The notes under the pieces are model-generated. The model was given only the letters and a program-made list of their open reading frames with translations, did no database searches and was not told the origin of the DNA. The translations under genes and the position numbers were made by a program. From Thalassospira sp. TSL5-1 (GTDB lineage Bacteria; Pseudomonadota; Alphaproteobacteria; Rhodospirillales; Thalassospiraceae), in the NCBI RefSeq assembly GCF_001907695.1, contig NZ_KV880640.1, positions 124,001-188,000 of the forward strand: a stretch of DNA of 64,000 nucleotides, written 5' to 3'. Positions 1 through 9,932 of the stretch are shown in pieces; positions within the stretch are counted from its first letter, which is position 1, and each line of letters starts with the position of its first letter.

Positions 1-1419
1 TTTACCAAAGAGCTTGAAAATATCGACGGCTATTTCAATTCGGCCCGTGAGGGTGTGATCATGCAGCGTACTGTCTGGGACAGCCTGCTGTATCGCGACC
101 CGGAAACCGGCGAATACAAGGGTAACCTTGCGACCGACTGGAAATGGGTTGACGATGTGACCATTGATTTCACCCTGCGCCAGGGTGTGAAGTTCCATAA
201 CGGTGCCGATTTTACTGCCGATGATGTGGTTTATACCGTGAACTGGGTGGCAGACCCGTCACACGGGGTAAAAACCCAGCGCAATGTGAACTGGATGAAA
301 AGTGCCGAAAAACTTGGCCCTTATAAGGTCCGTCTGCATTTGAAGGCCCCTTTCCCGGCGGCATTTGAATATCTTTCCGGTCCGGTTCCGATTTATCCGC
401 ATGAATATTATGCCAAGGTTGGTCCCAGCGGCATGGGCCAAAACCCGGTGGGGACCGGCCCGTACAAGGTTGTTTCGGTTGATCCGGGCAAGCATTTCGT
501 GCTGGAAAAATTCGATGGCTATTTCAAGGACAGCCCCAAGGGGCAGGCGAAAATCGGCCATCTTGATATTCGCACCATTCCCGACATCAATACCCAGGCG
601 GCCGAACTTTTTAGTGGCGGATTGGACTGGATCTGGCAGGTGCCCGCTGATCAGGCAGAAAGCCTTGAGGCAATGGACCAGTTTACCGTTGCCAATGAAA
701 GCACCATGCGCATCGGTTATCTTGACATGGATGCCGCCGGACGGACCGGTAAAGATAATCCGATGACGAAACTGAAGGTTCGTCAGGCGATTAACTATGC
801 CATTGACCGCGAAGCGCTGGTGAAGGTCATGCTGAAAGGCAAGTCCAAAGTCGTGAATGCCGCCTGCTTCCCGTCGCAGTTTGGCTGCACCGATGATGTC
901 ACCAAATATCCCTATGACCCAGAGAAGGCGAAGGAGTTGTTGGCCGAAGCGGGATATCCTGACGGGTTCAGCGTTGATTTCTATGCCTATCGTGACCGGG
1001 AATATGGCGAAGCCATCATGGGGTATCTGAATGCTGTCGGCATCAATACCAACTTCAAGTTTCTGCAATATTCTGCCTTGCGCGAGATCCGCATGTCGCA
1101 GGGTGTGCCGATGTCGTTCCAGACTTGGGGTTCCTATTCGATTAACGATGTTTCGGCGATCACCAGCGAGTTTTTCAAACTTGGTTCGCTTGATACCGCG
1201 CATGACGAGCAGATCAAGGAATGGCTTGATGTTGCTGACTCGTCGATCGACCCGGAAAAGCGCAAGGAATATTACAAAAAAGCCCTGCAAAAGATTGCCA
1301 ACGAGGCCTATTGGGCGCCGCTGTTTTCTTACAACTCCAACTATGTCTTTACCAAGGATCTCGAATTTACGCCAACCACGGATGCTATTCCGCGGTTCTT
1401 CCAGATGAGCTGGAAATAA
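1..1419 (+). CDS. Peptide-type ABC transporter substrate-binding protein (family 5), 5' end missing
   Basis: Periplasmic binding protein that delivers a peptide or peptide-like ligand to the permease pair encoded directly downstream. The reading frame is open from base 1, so the true start and signal peptide lie before the window; about 472 residues are visible. Family 5 hallmarks are present: the early segment with GNLATDWKW and FTLRQGVKFHNG, the central NPVGTGPYKV motif, and KVRQAINYAIDRE in the second half. It ends 32 bases before a DppB-like permease, and together with two permeases and two ATPases forms a complete Dpp/Opp-like importer. The neighbouring gamma-glutamyltransferase-like and M20 peptidase genes suggest a gamma-glutamyl or other small peptide ligand; that is inference from context only. 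Confidence 0.93.
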   Translation, partial: FTKELENIDGYFNSAREGVIMQRTVWDSLLYRDPETGEYKGNLATDWKWVDDVTIDFTLRQGVKFHNGADFTADDVVYTVNWVADPSHGVKTQRNVNWMKSAEKLGPYKVRLHLKAPFPAAFEYLSGPVPIYPHEYYAKVGPSGMGQNPVGTGPYKVVSVDPGKHFVLEKFDGYFKDSPKGQAKIGHLDIRTIPDINTQAAELFSGGLDWIWQVPADQAESLEAMDQFTVANESTMRIGYLDMDAAGRTGKDNPMTKLKVRQAINYAIDREALVKVMLKGKSKVVNAACFPSQFGCTDDVTKYPYDPEKAKELLAEAGYPDGFSVDFYAYRDREYGEAIMGYLNAVGINTNFKFLQYSALREIRMSQGVPMSFQTWGSYSINDVSAITSEFFKLGSLDTAHDEQIKEWLDVADSSIDPEKRKEYYKKALQKIANEAYWAPLFSYNSNYVFTKDLEFTPTTDAIPRFFQMSWK

Positions 1420-1451
1420 TCTTTCGAGAACCAGAAATGGGGTAACGGACG

Positions 1452-2369
1452 GTGTTGGTTTTTACACTTAAAAGGCTGGGGCTGGCCTTGCTGGTCGCCC
1501 TTGCCGTCTCGATGCTGAGTTTCACCTTGTTGCATCTGTCAGGCGATCCGGCATCCGCGATTGCCGGTGAGGGGGCAACGGATGTAGATATTGCCGCCAT
1601 TCGGGCTTATTACGGCTTTGACCGGCCCCTGATCGTGCAATATGCTGATTGGCTGTTCAAGGCGCTGCGTGGCGATTTTGGCGAGAGCTACTACTTCCAG
1701 TTGCCTGTCGCACAGCTTATCGGGGACCGCTTGTCGATCACGATGACGCTGGGGATTTGCGGCATTTCCTTTGCTTTGCTGACGGCTGTGCCTTTGGGTG
1801 TTGCTGCCGCCGTCCGTCCCAACAGCCTTGTTGACCGGGTGGCTTTGTTCATCTCGGTCATGGGCCAGGCCATGCCAAGTTTCTGGTTTGGCTTGGTTCT
1901 GGTTGTTATTTTCAGCATCAAATTTCAGCTTCTGCCTCCGTCGGGGACCAAAAGCTGGGAAAATTTTATCATGCCTACCGTGGTGCTGGGCTATTACGCC
2001 ATGCCTGCCATTATGCGTCTGACGCGGGCAGGGATGCTCGATGTTCTAAGTGCCGATTATGTGCGTACCGCCCGTGCCAAGGGGGCCGGGGAAATGCGGG
2101 TCATGTTCAAGCATGCCCTGCGCAATGCGATCATCCCGGTGGTCAGCCTTTCGGCCGTGCAAATGGGCTTCATGCTGGGCGGGTCGATTGTTGTTGAGTC
2201 GATTTTCGCCCTGCACGGGGCGGGCTATCTGGCGTGGGAATCCATTGGGCGGAATGACCTGCCGACCGTGCAGGCCCTGATCCTGATTTTTTCGCTGTTT
2301 TATATCGTATTTACCTTCCTTTCCGACTTGTTGAATGCGTGGCTTGATCCGCGCATGAGGGTGGGCTGA
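1452..2369 (+). CDS. ABC transporter permease, DppB/OppB type
   Basis: Inner-membrane permease subunit of the importer. The 305-residue product has the usual DppB layout: an N-terminal helix (VFTLKRLGLALLVALAVS), a periplasmic loop with GDPA, and several further helices. The ATPase-docking EAA-type loop reads near VRTARAKGAGEMRVMFKHA, followed by the conserved LRNAIIPVV. The C-terminus DLLNAWLDPRMRVG is typical of the family. The start is a GTG at 1452 (a TTG follows immediately at 1455); there is no strong ribosome binding site, which fits translation coupled to the binding-protein gene. Three bases separate its stop codon from the next permease gene. Confidence 0.93.
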   Translation: MLVFTLKRLGLALLVALAVSMLSFTLLHLSGDPASAIAGEGATDVDIAAIRAYYGFDRPLIVQYADWLFKALRGDFGESYYFQLPVAQLIGDRLSITMTLGICGISFALLTAVPLGVAAAVRPNSLVDRVALFISVMGQAMPSFWFGLVLVVIFSIKFQLLPPSGTKSWENFIMPTVVLGYYAMPAIMRLTRAGMLDVLSADYVRTARAKGAGEMRVMFKHALRNAIIPVVSLSAVQMGFMLGGSIVVESIFALHGAGYLAWESIGRNDLPTVQALILIFSLFYIVFTFLSDLLNAWLDPRMRVG

Positions 2370-2372
2370 CAC

Positions 2373-3272
2373 ATGGCAAAAACAATTGAAACTGTTGAAG
2401 CTGCACTTAGCGGCCCGACCCCCGGCCAGGTTTTGCGCGGCCGTATTTTCGGCCATCGCGGGCTGATGTTTGGCGGCGTGGTTTTGGTCGCAATCTGCAT
2501 TGTTGCCCTGCTGGCCCCGATGTTGGCACCGCATGATCCCTATGCCCAAAGCCTGATGGCCCGCATGCAGCCGCCTGTTTGGTATGACAAGGGAACCTGG
2601 GATCATCCGCTGGGGACGGACCATCTGGGGCGGGATTACCTTTCGCGTCTGTTATATGGCGCGCGCATTTCGCTGCTGATTGGCGGTTTTGCCGCCCTTA
2701 TTTCGGGGTTGATTGGCACATGTATGGGTGTTGCTGCGGGTTATTTTGGCGGCAAGATTGATAATATTGTTACATTCGTGATCAATGTGCGTTTGGCGAT
2801 GCCAGTCGTTCTGGTGGCGCTGGCGATTGTCGCGGTGTTTGGCGGCTCGCTTGAGGTGGTTATTCTGGTTCTGGGCTTTTTGCTGTGGGACCGTTTTGCC
2901 GTGGTGATGCGATCCTCGACCCAGCAATTGCGGTCGATGGAATATGTCAATGCCGCACGCGCGATTGGCTGTTCCACCCGACGCATCATCTTTAGCGAGA
3001 TCATGCCCAATATTGTGAACAATCTGATTGTGGTTGTGACCCTGGAAATGGCCCACGCCATTTTGCTTGAAGCGGCATTGTCGTTTCTGGGGCTGGGGGT
3101 TCAGCCGCCAACCCCGTCCTGGGGGCTGATGGTTGCCGAAGGGAAAAAGATGCTGCTGTTTGAACCGTGGCTGATCACCATTCCCGGTATTGCCCTGTTT
3201 GTTCTGGTGCTGGCGATCAATTTGCTGGGCGATGGCCTGCGCGATGTGTCGGCACCTGAAAACCGCAATTAG
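2373..3272 (+). CDS. ABC transporter permease, DppC/OppC type
   Basis: Second inner-membrane permease of the importer, 299 residues. It shows the N-terminal OppC-type helix (GLMFGGVVLVAICIVALLAP), the HPLGTDHLGRDYLSRLLYGAR segment that is highly conserved in DppC proteins, and the docking loop EYVNAARAIGCSTRRIIFSE. The C-terminal region LSFLGLGVQPPTPSWG is also diagnostic. It probably pairs with the preceding DppB-like protein as a heterodimeric channel. The gene begins 3 bases after the preceding stop, and a good ribosome binding site (AAGGAGAG) precedes the next gene. Confidence 0.93.
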   Translation: MAKTIETVEAALSGPTPGQVLRGRIFGHRGLMFGGVVLVAICIVALLAPMLAPHDPYAQSLMARMQPPVWYDKGTWDHPLGTDHLGRDYLSRLLYGARISLLIGGFAALISGLIGTCMGVAAGYFGGKIDNIVTFVINVRLAMPVVLVALAIVAVFGGSLEVVILVLGFLLWDRFAVVMRSSTQQLRSMEYVNAARAIGCSTRRIIFSEIMPNIVNNLIVVVTLEMAHAILLEAALSFLGLGVQPPTPSWGLMVAEGKKMLLFEPWLITIPGIALFVLVLAINLLGDGLRDVSAPENRN

Positions 3273-3287
3273 GAAAGGAGAGAAACC

Positions 3288-4295
3288 ATGAGCACTATTC
3301 TCTCTGTACAGGATCTCAAGGTTGATATTCCGCTGGCGGGTGGCGTTTTGCATGCCGTGCGCGGCATTGACTTTGATCTTAAACGTGGTGAAACCCTGTG
3401 TATCGTTGGGGAATCGGGCAGTGGCAAATCCCTGACATCGCTGGCGATTATGGGGCTTTTGCCGAAAATGGCGCAATGCCGGGCACAGAAACTTGAATTT
3501 TCCGGTATTGATCTGTCGAAGGCCAAAAATCGCCAGATGCGCAGTTTGCGCGGTGACCGGATTTCGATGATCTTTCAGGAACCGATGACGTCGCTCAACC
3601 CGGCTTACACCATTGGCGACCAGTTGGCCGAGGCCTTGTTGCTGCATCGCAAGGTTGGCAAAAAGGCAGCGCAAGCCCGTGCGGTGGAGCTGCTTGAAAA
3701 GGTGGGTATCACCGCAGCGGCCAGCCGCCTTGGGCAATATCCGCATCAATTATCGGGCGGCTTGCGCCAGCGTGTGATGATCGCAATGGCCCTGATGTGC
3801 GAACCTGAACTGATCATTGCGGACGAACCGACAACGGCCCTTGATGTGACGATTCAGGCGCAAATTTTACGCCTGCTAGTGGACCTTCAGCGCGAAATGA
3901 ATATGGCGATGATCCTGATAACCCATGATTTGGGCGTTGTGGCCCGCGTGGCGGACAAGGTTGCCATCATGTATGCGGGCGAGGTGGTTGAAGCAGGCAA
4001 ATCCGAGGATGTGTTTAACGCGCCCCAGCATCCTTATACCCGTGGTTTGTTGCGCTGCATTCCCGTGCCGGGCAAAACCAAACCCGGTGAACATTTGGGG
4101 TCCATTCCCGGTATTGTGCCGTCTTTGATTGGCGAAACACAGGGCTGCGCGTTTCGGGGCCGATGTGATGTGGCAATGGATGCCTGCGCACAGGATATTC
4201 CCCGGCGTGTGAGCGAAAGCGGCCATATGTATCGGTGTATTCATGAAGGCGGACAACCGGCAGCGAATACTATTCAACGTGAGGGCCGCCTATGA
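3288..4295 (+). CDS. ABC transporter ATPase, DppD/OppD type
   Basis: Cytoplasmic ATPase that powers the peptide-type importer. The 335 residues contain Walker A at about 41-48 (GESGSGKS), a Q-loop near [11 protein letters not shown], an ABC signature LSGGLRQRV, Walker [12 protein letters not shown] and the H-loop [10 protein letters not shown]. The C-terminal oligopeptide extension has Cys-rich segments ([15 protein letters not shown] and a later YRC), which in DppD/OppD relatives bind an iron-sulfur cluster. The ATG at 3288 follows AAGGAGAG at good spacing. The stop overlaps the next ATPase gene by four bases (ATGA). Confidence 0.95.
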   Translation: MSTILSVQDLKVDIPLAGGVLHAVRGIDFDLKRGETLCIVGESGSGKSLTSLAIMGLLPKMAQCRAQKLEFSGIDLSKAKNRQMRSLRGDRISMIFQEPMTSLNPAYTIGDQLAEALLLHRKVGKKAAQARAVELLEKVGITAAASRLGQYPHQLSGGLRQRVMIAMALMCEPELIIADEPTTALDVTIQAQILRLLVDLQREMNMAMILITHDLGVVARVADKVAIMYAGEVVEAGKSEDVFNAPQHPYTRGLLRCIPVPGKTKPGEHLGSIPGIVPSLIGETQGCAFRGRCDVAMDACAQDIPRRVSESGHMYRCIHEGGQPAANTIQREGRL

Positions 4296-5251
4296 CATCG
4301 CCCGTTCTTGAACTGAAAAATGTCTCCAAGGTTTTTTCGATCAAACAGGGGATGTTTGGCAAACGCAAGCCGCTCAAGGCGGTGAATGAAGTGGACCTTA
4401 GCCTGAATAAGGGTGAAGTGCTGGGTCTGGTTGGGGAATCAGGCTGTGGTAAAAGTACGCTGGCGCGTATTTTATTGGGTCTTGAAAAGCCAACTGATGG
4501 CGAGGTTCTGGTTGATGGTAAAAATATCAACACGCAGGATCGGTCCTATCTGGCGCGGCGTATTCAGCCGATTTTTCAGGACCCTTATTCGTCGCTTAAT
4601 CCGCGCAAAACCATTGGCGATATTATTTCGCTGCCTTTGCGGGTTCATAAAATTGGCGATGCGCGGGAATGGGATAAAAAGACAACCGATATTCTGGATT
4701 ATGTCGGTTTGCCCAAGCGCGTTTTGCGCAGCTTTCCCAACCAGCTTTCGGGGGGGCAGCGCCAGCGTGTGGCGATTGCGCGTGCGCTGATCATGAAGCC
4801 GGAAATCGTGATTTGTGACGAACCGACATCGGCTCTGGATGTGTCTGTGCAGTCGCAAATTCTGAATTTGCTGGTCGATTTGCGCGATGAATTGGGCCTG
4901 ACCTATTTGTTTATCAGCCATAATCTTGCGGTGATTGAGCATCTGGCGACGCGGGTTGCGGTGATGTATCTGGGCCGGGTGGTCGAGGAATCGGCGGCAG
5001 CCCCGCTATTTGCCGAACCACGCCATCCCTATACGTCGGCTTTGCTGGAATCCGTTTTAACACCAGATCCATCCCTTGGGGTGCCAGAAACCCATTTGGG
5101 GGCGGTTTACCCGAACCCGATTGATCCGCCGTCTGGCTGCCATTTTCATCCGCGTTGCGCGAAGGTGATGGATATTTGCAAGTCTGTCGCGCCGCCCTGC
5201 AAGCAAGAAGACCATCGCCGTGTTGAATGTCATCTTTATGCCGATGCCTGA
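4292..5251 (+). CDS. ABC transporter ATPase, DppF/OppF type
   Basis: Second ATPase of the importer, 319 residues, expected to form a heterodimer with the product of the preceding gene. Motifs are intact: Walker A near residues 48-56 (GESGCGKST), Q-loop IFQDPYSSLNP, signature LSGGQRQRV, Walker B VICDEPTSALD and H-loop FISHNLAVIEH. The C-terminal GCHFHPRCAKVMDICK segment is the typical Cys-containing oligopeptide extension. Translation is probably coupled to the preceding gene through the ATGA overlap. A strong stem-loop follows at 5257-5295, between this gene and the gamma-glutamyltransferase-like gene. Confidence 0.95.
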   Translation: MTSPVLELKNVSKVFSIKQGMFGKRKPLKAVNEVDLSLNKGEVLGLVGESGCGKSTLARILLGLEKPTDGEVLVDGKNINTQDRSYLARRIQPIFQDPYSSLNPRKTIGDIISLPLRVHKIGDAREWDKKTTDILDYVGLPKRVLRSFPNQLSGGQRQRVAIARALIMKPEIVICDEPTSALDVSVQSQILNLLVDLRDELGLTYLFISHNLAVIEHLATRVAVMYLGRVVEESAAAPLFAEPRHPYTSALLESVLTPDPSLGVPETHLGAVYPNPIDPPSGCHFHPRCAKVMDICKSVAPPCKQEDHRRVECHLYADA

Positions 5252-5256
5252 CAGTG

Positions 5257-5295
5257 CCTGCCACCATCCGGGGTTCTAACCCAGATGGTGGCAGG
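5257..5295 (+). promoter_or_regulatory. Intercistronic stem-loop before the gamma-glutamyltransferase-like gene
   Basis: Bases 5257-5268 (CCTGCCACCATC) pair perfectly with 5284-5295. Inside, 5271-5274 (GGGT) can pair with 5279-5282 (ACCC). There is no T-run after it, so it does not look like a rho-independent terminator. Its 3' arm contains the AGG that starts the AGGTG ribosome binding site for the ATG at 5305, so folding could limit translation of the downstream gene or stabilise the upstream message. Confidence 0.6.
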
Positions 5296-5304
5296 TGATG
5301 TGGC

Positions 5305-6906
5305 ATGACCGGCTTTTGTCAAAGAAGTATTTCTATGGACAGTTTTTCCAATTCCCAGATTATTCGTAAACCTGCCACCAAATCGGCCAATGGCGGCATT
5401 GTTGCTGCCCAGCATAAAAAGGGTGCTGCGGTTGGGGCCGCGATCCTTGCCAATGGGGGCGATGCGGTGGATGCGGCTGTGGCCACCTCTTTTGCGATGG
5501 GGGCGGTTGAACCCTGGATGAGTGGCCCGGCGGGCGGTGGTGCGATGATGATTTATCGTGCTAAGGAAAACCGTGCTTATACCGTTTATTTTGGCATGCG
5601 GTCTCCGTCGGGGTTGAACCCGGCTGATTATCCGCTTTCTGGTAATGGCCGTGCCGGTGATTTATTTCCCTGGCCGCATGTGAAGGATGACCGGAACCAG
5701 ATAGGTGCAACCTCGATTGCCGTTCCGGGAACGGTTGCCGGCATGGAAGCCGCGCATGAGAAATTTGGTAAACTTTCATGGCGCGATTTGCTGTCCCCTG
5801 CGGCACAACTGGCCGACGAAGGCCTGCATGTGGACTGGTATGCCGCATTGATCATTGCGGCGAGCACGCGTGATTTGGCCAAGAATCCGACAGCGGCGAA
5901 AACATTTTTGGAGGACGGGCAGTGGCCGACGATTGCCGGATGGACGGCCCTGTCTGACAAGCGCATTGATCTTTCGATATTGGCGGGGACATTGCGCCGT
6001 TTGGGCGAAAAGGGGGCGCGTGAATTTTATGAAGGCGACCTTGCCCATGAAATGATTGCCGATATCAAAGATGCGGGTGGTTGTTTGAGTATGGATGACC
6101 TGCGCAACTATCGGGCCGAAATTCAATGCCCGCTAAAGGTTGATTACCGACAGGGCAAGGTTTTTATGCCGCCGCAATTTACCGCCGGGGAAAACCTGGC
6201 GGAATGCCTGACGCTTTTGGGTGAAAGTGCCTTTGCCGGGCAGCGCCCGGGGCCGGATGCCTATGTTGCCTATGCCGCAGCACTGCGCAAAACCTATGCC
6301 CGTCGCCTGACCGAGATGGGCGATATCAATGATGACCGCGCCCCAACCTGCACCACGCATTTCAGTGTGGTGGATCGCGAGGGCAACATGGTGGCTGTCA
6401 CCCAGACTTTGTTATCGATTTTTGGATCGAAGGTGGTTTTACCGCAAAGCGGGCTTTTGATGAATAACGGTATTCTCTGGTTTGATCCGGAAAAGGATAA
6501 GCCCAATTCCCTTGCGCCATCCAAGCGATGCCTGATGAATGTTTGTCCGGCCCTGGGCGAGATTGAAGGGCGGCGCTTTGCCATTGGCGCATCGGGCGGA
6601 CGCAAGATTTTGCCTGCGGTTTTGCAGCTAACCTCGTTTATGACGGATTTTGGCATGAGCCTGGAAGAGGCCATGCACCAGCAGCGGATCGATAGCAGCG
6701 GCGGCGATACGGTGATTGCCGATCAGAGTTTGCCCGAAGATGTTTTGGCCGCTTTGCAGAAAGAATATCCAACCAAAACCACGCGTCGTATGCCCTTTCC
6801 CTATGCCTTTGCCTGTCCGGCCGGGGTTGCGCGGGACGGAAATATCAATAGTGGGGCAACGGAAATCATGTCGCCCTGGGGCGATGCGGTTGCGGAAAAA
6901 GCATAA
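5305..6906 (+). CDS. Gamma-glutamyltransferase family protein
   Basis: Member of the Ntn-hydrolase gamma-glutamyltransferase family, which cleaves or transfers gamma-glutamyl groups or acylases related amides. The 533-residue product has the N-terminal GGNAVDAAVA-like signature (GGDAVDAAVATSFAMG), the WMSGPAGGG segment, and the autoprocessing site TTHFSVVD, whose first Thr (about residue 350) would be the nucleophile freed after self-cleavage. No signal peptide is visible, so it is probably cytoplasmic and acts on an imported substrate. The ATG at 5305 has AGGTG upstream; an alternative ATG at 5335 (MDSFSNSQ) is equally compatible with family length. Substrate is unknown; the peptide importer upstream and peptidase downstream point to peptide-like compounds. 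Confidence 0.88.
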   Translation: MTGFCQRSISMDSFSNSQIIRKPATKSANGGIVAAQHKKGAAVGAAILANGGDAVDAAVATSFAMGAVEPWMSGPAGGGAMMIYRAKENRAYTVYFGMRSPSGLNPADYPLSGNGRAGDLFPWPHVKDDRNQIGATSIAVPGTVAGMEAAHEKFGKLSWRDLLSPAAQLADEGLHVDWYAALIIAASTRDLAKNPTAAKTFLEDGQWPTIAGWTALSDKRIDLSILAGTLRRLGEKGAREFYEGDLAHEMIADIKDAGGCLSMDDLRNYRAEIQCPLKVDYRQGKVFMPPQFTAGENLAECLTLLGESAFAGQRPGPDAYVAYAAALRKTYARRLTEMGDINDDRAPTCTTHFSVVDREGNMVAVTQTLLSIFGSKVVLPQSGLLMNNGILWFDPEKDKPNSLAPSKRCLMNVCPALGEIEGRRFAIGASGGRKILPAVLQLTSFMTDFGMSLEEAMHQQRIDSSGGDTVIADQSLPEDVLAALQKEYPTKTTRRMPFPYAFACPAGVARDGNINSGATEIMSPWGDAVAEKA

Positions 6907-6924
6907 AGAAAGGACGTATCTGTA

Positions 6925-8310
6925 ATGTCTAGCCGTGAACAGGTTATTGAGCGCATCACCCGGTATTTCGACGAGGGGGATTTTTTGCGCGAACTGACGG
7001 GACTTGTTGAAATTCCCAGCGAAAGCCAAAATCCCGAGCGGGCAGCAGAACTGCAACGCTATATCGACGAAAAAATGATTCCGATGTTGCGCGACATGGA
7101 ATTTACCACCCGTGTGATGGAAAATCCGTCCACCGGATTTGGCCCGTTTTTGTTTGCCGAACGCCATGAAGGCGACGGTTTGCCAACCATCCTGACCTAT
7201 GGGCATGGCGACGTTATCCTGGCTCAGGAAGGGGAATGGCGCGAAGGCCTGGAGCCTTTCAAGGTTGTTGTGGAAGATGACCGCATTTATGGCCGTGGCA
7301 CAGCCGATAACAAAGGCCAGCATTGCATTAATCTGGCCGCCTTGCGCGCGGTGATCGCCGAACGGGGCAAGCTTGGCTTTAATTGCAAGGTGATTATCGA
7401 AACCGGCGAGGAAACAGGTTCGCCGGGGCTGGCACAGTTGTTTGAGCAAAATCGCGACCTGTTTGCCGCCGATGTGCTGATTGCATCGGATGGCCCGCGC
7501 CTGAGTGCGGAACGCCCGACCCTGTTTATGGGGTCGCGCGGGGCGATCAACTTTTCATTGTCGCTGAATTATCGCGAAGGCGGGCACCATTCCGGCAATT
7601 GGGGCGGGTTGCTGAAGGATCCCGGTGTTGTGCTGGCTCATGCCCTGGCAACGATTACCGATGCAAGGGGGCAGATCCAGGTGCCTGAATGGCGGCCGGA
7701 TAGTTTGACCGCTCCGGTGCGCACGGCCCTGGAAGATTGCGCCATCACGCAAAGTGCTACTGGCCCGAAAATTGATGCGGACTGGGGGGAAGAAAGCCTC
7801 AGCCTGGCGGAAAAGGTTTATGGCTGGAACAGTTTTGCGATTTTGGCAATGAAAAGTGGCAACCCGGAAAAGCCGGTCAATGCGATTGCCCCGGCCGCGA
7901 TTGCGCATTGCCAGTTGCGTTATGTTGTTGGCACGGACCCGGACGATATTTTGCCCGCCTTGCGCCGTCATCTTGATAAGCACGGTTTTACCGATGTCGT
8001 GATCACCCCGGCCGAGAAGGGTTTTTTCCGGGCCACACGGCTTGATCCTGATCATGCCTGGGTGCTGCGCGCACGGGATTCCCTGATGCGGACAACAGGC
8101 AAATCGCCTGCCGTGCTGCCCAATCTTGGCGGGTCGCTGCCCAATGAAACATTCGCCTATATTCTGGGCATGCCAACCGTCTGGATACCGCATTCCTATG
8201 CCGGTTGTTCCCAGCATGCCCCCAATGAGCATGTCTTAAAAAGCCTAAGTCGTGAAGCCTTGCAAATCATGGCGGGTTTGTTTTGGGATATTGGCGAGGG
8301 TGTAGAATAA
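6925..8310 (+). CDS. M20 family metallopeptidase (dipeptidase/deacylase)
   Basis: Zinc-dependent amidohydrolase of the M20 (ArgE/DapE/CPG2) family, 461 residues. Expected metal-site elements appear in order: YGHGDVI (His), [11 protein letters not shown] (bridging Asp), [11 protein letters not shown] (catalytic Glu then metal Glu), LIASDGPR (Asp) and a C-terminal SQHAPNEH (His). The central dimerisation lid begins near [15 protein letters not shown]. It follows the gamma-glutamyltransferase-like gene by 18 bases with an AAAGGAC ribosome binding site, and it ends the transcription unit at the terminator 8327-8356. The likely role is hydrolysis of the peptide or N-acyl product made by the preceding enzyme; this is contextual inference. 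Confidence 0.92.
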   Translation: MSSREQVIERITRYFDEGDFLRELTGLVEIPSESQNPERAAELQRYIDEKMIPMLRDMEFTTRVMENPSTGFGPFLFAERHEGDGLPTILTYGHGDVILAQEGEWREGLEPFKVVVEDDRIYGRGTADNKGQHCINLAALRAVIAERGKLGFNCKVIIETGEETGSPGLAQLFEQNRDLFAADVLIASDGPRLSAERPTLFMGSRGAINFSLSLNYREGGHHSGNWGGLLKDPGVVLAHALATITDARGQIQVPEWRPDSLTAPVRTALEDCAITQSATGPKIDADWGEESLSLAEKVYGWNSFAILAMKSGNPEKPVNAIAPAAIAHCQLRYVVGTDPDDILPALRRHLDKHGFTDVVITPAEKGFFRATRLDPDHAWVLRARDSLMRTTGKSPAVLPNLGGSLPNETFAYILGMPTVWIPHSYAGCSQHAPNEHVLKSLSREALQIMAGLFWDIGEGVE

Positions 8311-8326
8311 AACAGTACCAACAAGG

Positions 8327-8356
8327 AAAGGGCGTGCAGTTGGCGCGCCCTTTTTT
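8327..8356 (+). terminator. Rho-independent terminator after the M20 peptidase
   Basis: Arms 8330-8337 (GGGCGTGC) and 8343-8350 (GCGCGCCC) pair with one G-U, loop AGTTG, and six T residues follow. It closes the operon that starts before the window. Confidence 0.9.
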
Positions 8357-8501
8357 GATTCCGAGCGTGATTGCATGATTTTTTGTGCTATGGGATTTGT
8401 ATCTCCGTCGCAAAATGGCAGCAACAGCGTGATCCTGTGCATTGCTTTGTTGTGCCTGTTTCAATTAGGTTCATCCCTGATTGTGTTATGTGGAGAAGAA
8501 A

Positions 8502-9803
8502 ATGCAGGAACAATTGGTGCAATGGTTGTTGGGGCTTTATCCATCCTTGGATGAATTTGCCGATCCGCTTGCCATTTTGATTGTTCTTGTGCTGATTTTT
8601 GGCATTTCAGTGCTTATTCATATCACGCTGCATCGCTGGGTGTTGCCCTCCCTTGAAGGGATTGGCGGCAGTCATCAGCATCACTGGCAAAAGGTGATGG
8701 TGGGGCATGGGCTGTTTGGGCGTGTCGCCCTTGTTGCACAAGGAATTATTGTGCATGTCCAGGCCGGTCTGTGGCTTGCCGATGGGACCGTTCCCATTGA
8801 GCTGCTTTATACCGTATCGGAATTATGGATTATCTTTTTTGCGTTGATGTCGCTGTATTCCCTGCTTGATACGGCTCTGGACGGGCTGCGATTTAACGTT
8901 ACAGCGCGCAATTTGCCCATCCGGGGTATTTTTCAGGGGGTAAAACTTGCGGCTTCGATCCTGGCAGGATTGTTGAGTGTTTCGATTTTGATCGGGCAAT
9001 CTCCGGTGATTCTGTTAAGTGGTCTGGGTGCGATGACGGCAGTTTTAATGCTGGTTTTCAAGGACCCGATTTTGGGGCTTGTCGCTGGTATCCAGCTTTC
9101 GGCAAATACGATGTTGTCGGTGGGGGACTGGCTGGAAATGCCCAAATATGGGGCGGACGGCGATGTGACCGATATTGGCCTGACCACTGTTAAGGTCCGT
9201 AACTGGGACAATACAATTACCACCATTCCGACCTATGCCCTTATTTCCGATTCCTTTAAAAACTGGCGGGGCATGAGTGAATCTGGTGGACGCCGGATCA
9301 AGCGCAGCTTTAACCTTGATGCGACAAGTGTGCGTTTTTTAACGGAAAGCGATTTGAAACGCCTGTATCGCGGCCAACTGCTGGCCCCGTATCTGGACGA
9401 CAAAATCACCGAGATCGAACAATTCAATCATAGCCGCAATGTGGATTTATCCTCGTTGGTGAATGGGCGTCGCCTGACCAATTTGGGTACTTTGCGGGCC
9501 TATTTGACGGCTTATTTGCGCAATCACCATGACATCCGACAGGATATGACATTGATGGTGCGTCAGTTACAAGCTGGCCCCGAGGGTGTGCCAATCGAGA
9601 TTTACGCTTTTACCAATACCGTCAAATGGCTGGAATACGAGGCCATACAGGCTGATATATTTGACCATGTTTTTGCGATTTTGCCGGAATTTGGCCTGCG
9701 CATTCACCAAACCCCCAATGGCTATGACATGCGCATGATGGCGGCCCAGGGTGGCGATACAAGACATCGCATCCCAGAACCGCCCGAGGCGGCAAATGGT
9801 TGA
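8502..9803 (+). CDS. Mechanosensitive ion channel family protein (MscS superfamily, YbdG-like)
   Basis: Inner-membrane channel that opens on membrane tension and protects against hypo-osmotic shock, about 433 residues. Four hydrophobic segments precede a pore-lining helix region ([20 protein letters not shown], then [21 protein letters not shown]). The beta domain follows, with [20 protein letters not shown] and [14 protein letters not shown], the latter characteristic of YbdG/MscM. The ATG at 8502 is chosen because GGAGAAG lies just upstream; the frame is open back to a TTG at 8481 without a better site. It is a single gene after a terminator and unrelated to the catabolic cassettes on either side, although betaine genes nearby also relate to osmotic balance. 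Confidence 0.92.
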   Translation: MQEQLVQWLLGLYPSLDEFADPLAILIVLVLIFGISVLIHITLHRWVLPSLEGIGGSHQHHWQKVMVGHGLFGRVALVAQGIIVHVQAGLWLADGTVPIELLYTVSELWIIFFALMSLYSLLDTALDGLRFNVTARNLPIRGIFQGVKLAASILAGLLSVSILIGQSPVILLSGLGAMTAVLMLVFKDPILGLVAGIQLSANTMLSVGDWLEMPKYGADGDVTDIGLTTVKVRNWDNTITTIPTYALISDSFKNWRGMSESGGRRIKRSFNLDATSVRFLTESDLKRLYRGQLLAPYLDDKITEIEQFNHSRNVDLSSLVNGRRLTNLGTLRAYLTAYLRNHHDIRQDMTLMVRQLQAGPEGVPIEIYAFTNTVKWLEYEAIQADIFDHVFAILPEFGLRIHQTPNGYDMRMMAAQGGDTRHRIPEPPEAANG

Positions 9804-9932
9804 TGTGTGTTTGCCTGTTTTCGTCAGGTCCGGTTTATTTTGTGGTTTTGGGGCATAAATTTTCGGATCATCAATATATTTTTTGTAGAATGCCTGATGA
9901 AACTGATCTTGCGGAATTAAAGGAGGCCAGGT

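Noticed and set aside
259-1290. Long minus-strand open frame of 343 codons
   Set aside because: It is antisense to the binding-protein gene, whose family motifs are unmistakable; the opposite frame has no recognisable domain.
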